DNA from: Oscillospiraceae bacterium Zagget12
GTDB taxonomy: Bacteria > Bacillota > Clostridia > UBA1381
Direction of reading: 5' to 3'
DNA length: 59,121 nt
Assembly: GCA_001941225.1 (NCBI GenBank)
Contig: MSHM01000029.1
Location: forward strand, 1 to 59,121
Shown: positions 53,101 through 59,121 of the stretch, in pieces
Layout: each line of letters begins with the position of its first letter
How positions within the stretch are numbered: the stretch's first letter is position 1
Position numbers and translations under genes: made by a program
The notes under the pieces: model-generated
What the model was told of the DNA's origin: nothing
Database searches by the model: none
What the model saw: only the letters and a program-made list of their open reading frames with translations

Positions 53101-53153
53101 GTAAGATTGACTCAAAGGATATTGCAATGGTACTTGTATCTTGGGATAATTAA
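50148..53153 (+). CDS. large secreted repeat protein with C-terminal dockerin-like domain
   Basis: 1001 residues. Signal peptide 1-27 (ending PVFA), then an acidic stretch of about 40 residues. From about 65 to 440 come many short repeats of the type ISGGSVTATS, rich in Thr, Ser and Gly, suggesting a right-handed beta-helix adhesin. Several beta-sandwich regions follow. The end (about 938-1001) has two dockerin-like segments: DENINLYDLSAVVSYFG and DLNRDGKIDSKDIAMVLVSW, the second a clear Asp-x-Asn-x-Asp calcium loop. No catalytic motif is seen. It may attach through a cohesin to a surface scaffold or to other secreted enzymes. AAGGAG precedes the ATG. Confidence 0.78.
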   Translation: MKNFKKILALLTATAMITASAAIPVFAEDADDAAEETVVEVLDVEEEVVEDETVEDDTVELFDSSSLPEAVDGKITLTQDVTLTGLYTFTDSVTLDLNGYTITSTAAFDYSSSSTSFALKIPSGVTVTVMDSGTDGTITTAATYSLFNVAGSLILNSGTLNLDASSVSGSSAAACVQLESNGAFEMTGGKVSATAGNRSVYGVYAKSGSSGVTMSDGEISVTSNSTSTTYYATGINCATSTLTMTGGSVTVTSTNATARGIQAVNSTANISGGSVTAESTGSGSAQGVYTDKSGATVTISGGSVTSTAATDSNATGIVINANGPSVTISGDATVSAEGTAILAQKATTVAQGSTITIEGGSVSGATAIEIAASSTSNVTTITGGEVTATNGNVISVGDSAESDITISGGTISATADAISIGESADADVAISATIIVPEGSATVNRSESSSGTTAKVEDETPIATTAPDVDIELSGSTVTITGDEVTNAALNYVGEQLGDTNYTNLTVTKTDTATYTSYESDTDDKDITAETLTVEIEPQVSYTYTTAGGETVEVSPEPLDTTGKAATVTIPLGDKFGSATSVTVQHIYTDSNGETRYEYFKDTPVESNSVTVTTYNGFSTWIIYTTNNNSLPSSISVQLEATSDESVYNIKLVSNDGVEINRFTSAQLQFNLEEITGSIGYTIKAGDAINLVESDDDVYEFNIDGKTLLSDLDNMITPGSTDDGVISDITGTEIVIGQVLFGGYGTFDFSVVSSYDDSQVHITSKTNNLVVTYEVDGTYPLEINDTTGGEAILENITLKQATQKLTINMMFPNSITTQGPDYNAMLVTVTQADGTVTEYNVGKDMTYTNSDGKTNAYIITQTEIDTTNSYYGYSFNIALPKNLRHTLEFSGDGYRTYRTSVLLEDDATVTVWNNVMDSDTTVVEVDGTVAATDKVTFLAGDIVADENINLYDLSAVVSYFGKSDIGGGVWKYDETYVKYDLNRDGKIDSKDIAMVLVSWDN

Positions 53154-53227
53154 CGCCCAATAAACGGCGGAACACAATAAAATAGTGTCCTCCAAGGAAA
53201 CACTTACAAAGTGTATTCTTGAATAAT

Positions 53228-53260
53228 AAAAGCGGCAGTGGATTTCCACCGCCGCTTTTT
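53228..53260 (+). terminator. terminator after the dockerin gene
   Basis: AAAAGCGGC-a-GTGG (53228-53241) with CCAC-c-GCCGCTTTTT (53246-53260), one mismatch. Confidence 0.85.
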
Positions 53261-53304
53261 ATTGCACTGTATTTTCGGCTATGCTCTGCAAGGCTCCCCT
53301 AATA

Positions 53305-53376
53305 GTAGGGGTCGGCGCCTCGACGACCCGCAAGGCTCCCCTAATAGTGGAGGCAAGCAGAGCACAGCCGGAAATT
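53305..53376 (+). repeat. 72-bp direct repeat, copy 1
   Basis: Identical to 53485-53556, exactly 180 bp further on. Starts GTAGGGGTCGGCGCC and ends CACAGCCGGAAATT. It lies in a 480-bp mosaic (53280-53770) that also has GGGCGCCC-ATT-GGGCGCCC and inverted forms of the 48-bp module. No gene is supported between 53154 and 53931; apparent ORFs here are translated repeats. Confidence 0.9.
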
Positions 53377-53484
53377 CGCCTCGTAGGGGCGCCCATTGGG
53401 CGCCCGAATCCCTCCACCGCTTGCGCGGTTCCCCTCCCTTTAACAAGGGAGGCTTACGCCCACCGGAAACACGGCTGTAATTTC

Positions 53485-53556
53485 GTAGGGGTCGGCGCCT
53501 CGACGACCCGCAAGGCTCCCCTAATAGTGGAGGCAAGCAGAGCACAGCCGGAAATT
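53485..53556 (+). repeat. 72-bp direct repeat, copy 2
   Basis: Exact second copy of 53305-53376. After it the flanking text changes from TCGCCTCGTAGGGGCG to TTATCTCGTAGGGGCG, so the repeat unit itself ends at GAAATT. Confidence 0.9.
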
Positions 53557-53661
53557 TATCTCGTAGGGGCGACCCTTGTGGTCGCCCGCCCCTCATTCGT
53601 CACCCGCCTGCGGCGTGCGCCACCTTCCCCCGGGGGAAGGCTGCCATATTTGCCGCAAGCC

Positions 53662-53709
53662 CTAAGCCTTCCCCTGGGGGAAGGTGTCGGCGTAGCCGAC
53701 GGATGAGGG
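53662..53709 (+). repeat. 48-bp dispersed module, copy 3
   Basis: CTAAGCCTTCCCC to CGGATGAGGG, as at 21831 and 49714. A related inverted form (CCTCATTCGTCACCCGCC ... CACCTTCCCCC) precedes it at about 53592-53640. Confidence 0.85.
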
Positions 53710-53815
53710 ACCTCGTAGGGGCGCCCATTGGGCGCCCGCGGGCGGGCAATGCCCGCCCCTACAAACCACAGCCGGCAGATCCGTTTCGCACCGGAAACAT
53801 TAAAACATTAAATAT

Positions 53816-53843
53816 TTGCAATTTCGATAAAATATGGTATAAT
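53816..53843 (+). promoter_or_regulatory. promoter of the AMP-dependent ligase gene
   Basis: TTGCAA (53816-53821), 16-bp spacer, TATAAT (53838-53843). Confidence 0.75.
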
Positions 53844-53931
53844 ATAGTCAAACAGGTAAAAATTAAATACATAGAGCGTCACTGCCGAATAGGCGGAGCG
53901 TTCAGATTAAATATAACAGGAGATGATAAAA

Positions 53932-55590
53932 GTGTCTGATTCAATGACCGTCCTGCAAAAGGATTTAAACAATTTCAAAAACGTATTTGAGCGTGAATAT
54001 ACGTGGATTGCGGGATTTATGCGCAACGTGTACAGATATTCTGACAAAACCGCGATGATTTCGCCCGCGACCGATGAGAGCTGGACATATGCCGAGCTTA
54101 ACCGAACGGTAAACAAGCTGTCCAATTCGCTGCTGGCGGACGGCATAAAAAAGGGCGATGTGATTATGTATCAAATGCTAAACTGCCCCGAATTTGCGTT
54201 TTTGTATGTTGCGGCGCACAAGATTTGCGCCGTAAACTGCCCGATTAATTACAGACTTTCAGCCGGTGAAATCGCTATGAACATAGACGATTCCAAGCCG
54301 GAGGTGTTCGCATTCGAGGAGGAAAACGCCGCCTCGGTAAAGCAGGCTCTCGAGATTGCCGCGCATAAGCCGAAGAGGCTTATTGTAATAGGCAAGGCCG
54401 AGGAATGGTGTGTTTCGTTCAATGATTATATTTCAGCCGCGCCGGATACCGAGCCGAAAATCGAGCACGAGCATAATATATACGACGAAACCACCCGTCT
54501 TTACACGTCCGGCACCACCGGCAGGCAAAAGGGCGTGCCTATCACGAGCATAAACGAGGTTTTGTCCTCGCACGACGTAATAATACATTTTCCGCTAAGC
54601 CACCGCGATATTTCAATGAACACAACGCCGTGGTTCCACCGCGGAGGTCTGCGCTGCGCCGGACCCGCTCCGATGTTTTACGTGGGCGGCACAATAGTGA
54701 TTATGCCGAAGTTTGACGCGGATATATGCCTTAAATATATTGAGAAGTACGGTATTACATTTGTTGTCGGAGTGCCGACCGTGTTGGAGCGTCTGACATT
54801 TGCGCAGGAGAGGCAGCTGCGCGACCTAAGCTCGCTTAAGGGTATAGTAACAATGGGAAGTCCGCTTGAGAGGGCGGCTTGCATAAAGTATCAAAGGGTG
54901 CTTACGCCCAATATATTTAACGGCTACGGCACCACGGAAACCTTTTGGAATACATTCCTGCGTCCGTTTGATTTGCCGGAAATGGCGGGCACGGCGGGCG
55001 GCTCGTGCCTTGATGATGAGGTGAGAGTGGTTAAATCCTATCCGGACAGACGCGCCGAGCCTGACGATGAGGCGGCAAAGGACGGTATTGAGGTGGGCGA
55101 GGTTATTATAAAAAGCTCCGCCAAGTCGTCCTACTGCTATTTTAACAATGATGAGGAAACAAAGAACAAGTTTTACAAGGGCTACGCGTATACCGGCGAC
55201 CTCGGCACATGGGATAAGAACAATTATATAAGCATCAAGGGTCGTAAGGACGATATGATTATTTCGTCCGGCGAAAATATTTATCCGACGCAGGTTGAGG
55301 AGGTTTTAAGCTCCTTTGATAAGGTTGCCGACTGCATTGTAACCTCCGTGCCGGACAAGGCGCGCGGCGAGCTTGTCACGGCGTACATCGTAAAGGCGGA
55401 CGAGTCGCTTACCTATGACGAGCTTGAACGCTACTGCAAGGAAAGTCCTATGCTTGCGAATTATAAAAGACCGAGGTATTATAAGTTTATAGCGGAAATC
55501 CCGAGAAATGCCACGGGTAAAAAGCCGCATAACAGAGCGAAGAAAATGGCTCTTGACGATTTAATGAACGGTTTACTTTACAGATGCTGA
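53932..55590 (+). CDS. AMP-dependent synthetase/ligase (acyl-CoA synthetase-like)
   Basis: 552 residues from GTG 53932, which stands 9 bases after AGGAG; the ATG at 53923 touches that site. ANL-superfamily motifs in order: A3 RLYTSGTTGRQKG, A5 FNGYGTTETFW, A7 YAYTGDLGTWD, A8 GRKDDMIISSGENIYPTQVEEVL, and the C-terminal Lys in RNATGKKP. It adenylates a carboxylic acid and probably makes its CoA thioester; the substrate is unknown. No carrier-protein or CoA-using partner gene is adjacent. Confidence 0.88.
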   Translation: MSDSMTVLQKDLNNFKNVFEREYTWIAGFMRNVYRYSDKTAMISPATDESWTYAELNRTVNKLSNSLLADGIKKGDVIMYQMLNCPEFAFLYVAAHKICAVNCPINYRLSAGEIAMNIDDSKPEVFAFEEENAASVKQALEIAAHKPKRLIVIGKAEEWCVSFNDYISAAPDTEPKIEHEHNIYDETTRLYTSGTTGRQKGVPITSINEVLSSHDVIIHFPLSHRDISMNTTPWFHRGGLRCAGPAPMFYVGGTIVIMPKFDADICLKYIEKYGITFVVGVPTVLERLTFAQERQLRDLSSLKGIVTMGSPLERAACIKYQRVLTPNIFNGYGTTETFWNTFLRPFDLPEMAGTAGGSCLDDEVRVVKSYPDRRAEPDDEAAKDGIEVGEVIIKSSAKSSYCYFNNDEETKNKFYKGYAYTGDLGTWDKNNYISIKGRKDDMIISSGENIYPTQVEEVLSSFDKVADCIVTSVPDKARGELVTAYIVKADESLTYDELERYCKESPMLANYKRPRYYKFIAEIPRNATGKKPHNRAKKMALDDLMNGLLYRC

Positions 55591-55604
55591 AGACTTGTTA
55601 TATT

Positions 55605-55861
55605 GATACTTTTGACGGGGCAAAAGTATCAAAACCCCCTTTCTTGGAAAGGGAGGGACTTGCGTCCCCCCTCTCCAAACCTCACCCCCTGCAGCTGCGA
55701 TCATTCTATTTTCTTATTAGCTGAATGCAAGGCACAATCTTCGGGCGGAGGTTTCGTTTTTGCGGTAGCCGCGAGGGTTCTGATTTTTTTTCAAAAAAAA
55801 AGGAAATACCGATACGGTATTTCCCCTCAAAGTATCAACTTTTGCGGTGTCAAAAGCATCA
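55605..55861. repeat. intergenic element with inverted ends
   Basis: GATACTTTTG-ACGGGG-CAAAAGTATC (55605-55630) has 10-bp perfect arms; a diverged inverted form of the same sequence ends the stretch (55839-55861). Between them are CCCCCTTTC/GAAAGGGAGGG-type stems and an A-run that belongs to the terminator below. The design (T-rich/A-rich hairpin, then AAAACCCC) parallels the elements at 21922 and 39260. Confidence 0.6.
55793..55824 (-). terminator. terminator of the esterase gene
   Basis: On the minus strand, GGAAATACC-GTATC-GGTATTTCC (55802-55824) followed by nine T residues (55793-55801). Confidence 0.85.
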
Positions 55862-56947
55862 AATATCGGTAATATCTTTGTCAATATCCGCAAGGTCGGG
55901 GATATTTACAAGTCCTATGGTTTTGATATGCTCCAATTCCTTTGCATTGCACGGCGCGGCGGAATTATCCCTTTCGGGCATTTCCACGCCTATCATATCC
56001 CTTTTGATTAAATCGGCTATGGGGCGGACGTCGTTTTTAATTATCTCGTCCGCGGCAAACCGCGCGATTATATTTCCTCCTATGTCGTTCGTATGGGTAT
56101 AGTCGCGGTCGGTGCCGTTGCCCCAGAAGTAATCCCAAGCCTTGACGGCTCCCGCCGCCTCGAAAAATTCCGTGGTGCGCGACCACAAATCGATAAACGC
56201 GACATTCATTTCACCGCAAACCTTTTTAACGGCGTTTCTGTAATCGCCGAGAAGATTCAGCAGAGTGCCGTCCTCCTTGAAGATAATTCTGTTTATCGGC
56301 GAGGAAATCATAGGCACGGCGCCTTTTGCGCGGGCAAAATCGATAAAATATTTCAGATTTTCCGTATAGCCGCCGAACGCGTCGAGCGTTTCGATTTTTT
56401 GATCGTTGTGACCGAACTCGATGATAAGAAAATCGCCCGCTTTAATTTTATCCTTAAATGCCGTAAAATTCACATTTTTGAAATCCTCCGTTGTGGAGCC
56501 CGACTGCGCGTGATTTTCCACCGCGATACCGGTATTCAAAAATTGCGGCAGCATTTGTCCCCAGCCGCAGTATGTGGACGCGGGAGTGTACGGATATTCC
56601 GCGGGCTGATCCGTTACGGTCGAGTCACCGGCGATATATATTGTAGGAATTTCCACGGGTGACACCGCCGATACCGCCGAAAAATCGCCGTCGCACATAA
56701 TATAAATATCAACGCCCTCTACCGCGGTAAAATCCTCGTTGTTTTTGTGATAATCGCACACGCTCACGTTAAAGGTTATATCGGAAACAGCGCCCTTTTT
56801 CAGCGTAACGTCCTGCGCCATAAAGCGGCGCGACTGCGCTAAAATTGTAAATGTAATATCCTCGTGCGCGGTAACCGTAATTGTAACCTCGTATGTGCCG
56901 TTCGGCACGGGAGTTGAGATGTGCAGAGGTTTGTGTTTGTAATTCAT
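55859..56947 (-). CDS. SGNH hydrolase, rhamnogalacturonan acetylesterase-like (CE12)
   Basis: 362 residues. An N-terminal beta domain (about 1-100) precedes the SGNH core: block I IYIAGDSTVTD with Ser109, Gly in QSGSTTEDF, block III FGHNDQK (179-185), and the Asp/His pair in DYTHTNDIGG. This is the arrangement of CE12 enzymes that remove acetyl groups from rhamnogalacturonan or xylan. No signal peptide is seen, so it would act on imported oligosaccharides. 18 bp after fbp in the same direction, so co-transcribed. Confidence 0.85.
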   Translation of the reverse strand: MNYKHKPLHISTPVPNGTYEVTITVTAHEDITFTILAQSRRFMAQDVTLKKGAVSDITFNVSVCDYHKNNEDFTAVEGVDIYIMCDGDFSAVSAVSPVEIPTIYIAGDSTVTDQPAEYPYTPASTYCGWGQMLPQFLNTGIAVENHAQSGSTTEDFKNVNFTAFKDKIKAGDFLIIEFGHNDQKIETLDAFGGYTENLKYFIDFARAKGAVPMISSPINRIIFKEDGTLLNLLGDYRNAVKKVCGEMNVAFIDLWSRTTEFFEAAGAVKAWDYFWGNGTDRDYTHTNDIGGNIIARFAADEIIKNDVRPIADLIKRDMIGVEMPERDNSAAPCNAKELEHIKTIGLVNIPDLADIDKDITDI

Positions 56948-56965
56948 TTATTGAAAATCCTTTCG

Positions 56966-58927
56966 TCAGTATTGCTTTACCCTGCCGGTATGGTATGCCT
57001 CCACAAGCGCTTTAAGGTCGCATATTTTCTTTGACTGAGCCTTACCGGCGTCGGTGTCCTCCACGAGGAGCCTGTTCGGAGCAAGCTCGACCACGTCAAG
57101 CGTGGAGTGAATATCCTTTTCCTCTTTAATCGCGCTTTCAACGGACTCGAACGCGTCGTGCGCGCTCAAAAGAAGTCCGTGAGAGTTAAACAGCAGCGTA
57201 TATCCCGCAAGTCCGGTTACCTTTTGATACGCCTTCGACAATCCGCCGTCTATGACGAGCAGCTTACCGCCCGCGTGTATGGGACTTTCGCCCTTTTTGA
57301 TTTTAACGGGGACGTGCCCGTTGATTATATGCGAAAATGCCTTTGTATCGATGCCGAATTCCTTTAATATTTTATCGCAGATGCTTGCTTTCTCTATAAG
57401 ATGATAATATTCGTCCTTAATTTCCACCCAAGTGCTTTCGTCCTCGATAAAATACCTTTCAAACGACGTCATTTTATTTTTGCCGTACACCGGCGAATAA
57501 CAGCCGCACCATAGGAACCATAGGAAATCCTTTCCGTATTCCTTTTCCGCGCTGCCGTTGCGGGCGAAATATCCGTCGCGCGCGAGCTGGTCGGCTTTGT
57601 CCATAAGCGACTTGCCCTTTACCTTTTCGCCGGCAAGCGTAACCTCGGTGAATGTGCCGTCGCTGTTCATCGGTATGCAGCCGTGGTACAGCAGATTATT
57701 GTTATACGCCAAATAAATACTGCCCTTTTCATAAAGAAAACGCACATGGCGCTGTAACTTTTCGCTCCGCATAAATGACGAGCGCAAAAGACCCATAAGC
57801 TCCTTTTCACTTTGAGTAAGCTCAAACGGGTTTTCGGGGTCAATCGTCGGGAAATTCGTGTCCTTGAGCTTGTGCGTCTTACCCTCAAGAGTGATAGTGC
57901 CGTTTTTGTAATCAATCTTGTCAAGCATAAGATGATTATCCATATTAAATTCCGGATGGCGCAGAATAATCTGCCCTTCAAGCTTGAATTGTATTATCGA
58001 AATTGCCTTATGTACCTTAGCCCAGAAATTTTCGTCGTGCTGAGAGATACGCACCATATTCGGATTGCGCGGAATAAAGCACTCGCACGGATCGTCGGCG
58101 TAGGTTTCGAGGGCGAACACCGTCAAGGGACGCATATTAATTCCGTATCCGTCCTCCAGACAGTCGAAATTGGAATACTTTGTCGATATGGCAAGCACAT
58201 TCGCGATGCAAGCGAGAGAGCCTGCCGCCGCGCCCATCCACTGGACGTCGTGATTGCCCCATTGAATATCCACGCTGTGATAATTAATGAGAGTGTCGAG
58301 AATAATATCCGCTCTCGGACCGCGGTCGAAAATATCGCCGATGATGTGCAGACGGCCTATTGCCAAATTCTGTATAAGAGTTGAAATTTCAACGATAAAA
58401 TCGTCCGCCTGACCCAGCTCGACTATAGTGGAAATCGACTCGTTGTAGTAATCGGTCTTGTCGGAGCCGAAATCTGTGTTGGCATGGATAAGCTCGTCAA
58501 TGGTACTGCCGAACGCCTCGGGCAGAAATTCGCGAATACTCGCGCGGGTGTACTTCGACGCCACAACCCTGCATATTTCTATAAGGCGGTAAAGAGTAAT
58601 CTTGTACCAGTCGTTTATATCCTCGACCTCCTGCTTTATAATGTCAAGCTTTTGCTCGGGATAATAGATGAGCGTGGCGAGGATTAGTCTGTCGTGCTCG
58701 GACAGAGTGCGTCCGTATGTAGAGGTGATTTTGTCTTTGATAACGCCGGACGCGTTTTTGAGGATATGCAGAAACGATTCGTATTCGCCGTGTATGTCAC
58801 TCATAAAGTGCTCGGTAAGCTTAGGCAGCTTTTGCCTCGACTGCAAACGGATAATTTCCGTCGAGGCGGATTTCACCGTTGGGTACTGCTGCGCCAGCAG
58901 ATTCAGATAATCAATATCGTAGTTCAT
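56966..58927 (-). CDS. fbp: fructose-1,6-bisphosphatase, class III
   Basis: Gluconeogenic phosphatase, 653 residues, the length and fold of the Firmicute class III enzyme. Metallophosphatase motifs are intact: SDIHGEYESF (about 43-52), GDIFDRGPRAD, QWGNHDVQWMGAAAGS, and C-terminal INGHVPVK and VIDGGLSKAYQ. AAGGAAGGAAGGG precedes the ATG. First gene of a transcript with the CE12-type esterase. Confidence 0.96.
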   Translation of the reverse strand: MNYDIDYLNLLAQQYPTVKSASTEIIRLQSRQKLPKLTEHFMSDIHGEYESFLHILKNASGVIKDKITSTYGRTLSEHDRLILATLIYYPEQKLDIIKQEVEDINDWYKITLYRLIEICRVVASKYTRASIREFLPEAFGSTIDELIHANTDFGSDKTDYYNESISTIVELGQADDFIVEISTLIQNLAIGRLHIIGDIFDRGPRADIILDTLINYHSVDIQWGNHDVQWMGAAAGSLACIANVLAISTKYSNFDCLEDGYGINMRPLTVFALETYADDPCECFIPRNPNMVRISQHDENFWAKVHKAISIIQFKLEGQIILRHPEFNMDNHLMLDKIDYKNGTITLEGKTHKLKDTNFPTIDPENPFELTQSEKELMGLLRSSFMRSEKLQRHVRFLYEKGSIYLAYNNNLLYHGCIPMNSDGTFTEVTLAGEKVKGKSLMDKADQLARDGYFARNGSAEKEYGKDFLWFLWCGCYSPVYGKNKMTSFERYFIEDESTWVEIKDEYYHLIEKASICDKILKEFGIDTKAFSHIINGHVPVKIKKGESPIHAGGKLLVIDGGLSKAYQKVTGLAGYTLLFNSHGLLLSAHDAFESVESAIKEEKDIHSTLDVVELAPNRLLVEDTDAGKAQSKKICDLKALVEAYHTGRVKQY

Positions 58928-58985
58928 ATAACCCTTCCTTCCTTTCAGAGTTGCTTTAACCGCGCTGTCTTAATTTTCTTATATA

Positions 58986-59014
58986 ATTATATAGCAAATT
59001 TCCATAAAAATCAA
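58986..59014 (-). promoter_or_regulatory. promoter of fbp
   Basis: On the minus strand, TTGATT (59009-59014), 17-bp spacer, TATAAT (58986-58991). The remaining bases to the end of the window show nothing I can name. Confidence 0.8.
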
Positions 59015-59121
59015 GGGTATTACCGCAGTTTATTTAAACGATTTGATGATAAAAAATCGAAAAGAACGGCGGTTTGTTCAAAAATCAGACTTTTTAACCA
59101 CTGATTTTTAATGTTGTAATA

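Noticed and set aside
53281-53706. Open reading frames across the 53280-53770 repeat block on both strands
   Set aside because: They translate the direct repeats and palindromic modules, lack ribosome binding sites, and their residues simply mirror the repeat structure.
1-59121. CRISPR array
   Set aside because: No set of regularly spaced identical repeats with unique spacers was found; the 11-bp Pho array and the mosaic modules have different architecture.
1-59121. Insertion sequences or integrases
   Set aside because: No transposase or recombinase reading frame is present; only non-coding elements and a prophage stump were seen.

Overview
This window looks like chromosome of an anaerobic Gram-positive bacterium of the class Clostridia, probably a gut or fibre-associated member of the Oscillospiraceae or a related family. 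The reasons are a SigH-type sporulation sigma factor, strong AGGAGG ribosome binding sites with sigma-A promoters (TTGACA-17-TATAAT), two FeoA proteins with FeoB and its small Cys-rich partner, the HisZ plus short HisG arrangement, class III fructose bisphosphatase, and enzymes for plant cell-wall sugars. The genus assignment is inference and I could not search databases.

Layout. 1-1340 is the cut end of a prophage: the 3' part of a minor head (MuF-type) gene, a 48-residue ORF, and a scaffold gene whose phage-like sequence stops after about 75 codons. 1336-6408 (minus strand) holds a small Cys-rich protein, argS, a polytopic membrane protein and an iron-dependent alcohol dehydrogenase. 6515-11734 is a trpDCFA operon with a terminator-bearing leader and no trpB, followed by a secreted copper-amine-oxidase-N-domain protein and pyrophosphatase. 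11759-16397 has a BlaI/BlaR1-like pair behind two operators, sigH, a zinc-ribbon protein and a Na+/alanine symporter. 16407-21788 has tcdA and a large secreted beta-L-arabinofuranosidase, divergent from an AraC regulator. 22254-26939 has an aldo/keto reductase, a small Nif11-like protein, cysE, ogt, tRNA-Arg(ACG) and a GltD-like oxidoreductase. 27065-35766 has hisZ-hisG-hisA-ttcA-like, then GH42, GH35 and mannonate dehydratase. 35828-39211 is the feo operon. 39619-43991 has a deoxyinosine glycosylase and a phosphate operon (Na/Pi transporter, response regulator, kinase) behind an 11-bp phased Pho-box-like array. 44020-48246 has a MarR regulator and a heterodimeric ABC exporter. 48295-53260 has a tandem class II aldolase and a secreted dockerin protein whose promoter spacer contains nine G residues. 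53816-58927 has an acyl-CoA-synthetase-like enzyme, a CE12-type esterase and fbp.

Themes. The carbohydrate genes (secreted GH127/146 arabinofuranosidase, cytoplasmic GH42 and GH35 galactosidases, mannonate dehydratase, CE12 esterase, secreted dockerin protein) fit use of pectic or arabinogalactan-type polysaccharide. Intergenic regions carry several families of short dispersed palindromic modules, many with perfect arms around a 3-nt centre, including a 120-bp element with 11-bp terminal inverted repeats, a 48-bp module present three times, and an element present in two opposite orientations 17 kb apart. The signals I consider most worth following are the G9 tract in the dockerin-gene promoter, the seven-unit phased Pho-box array, the acidic FeoB insertion, the Cys/His tail of HisZ and the mosaic repeats.
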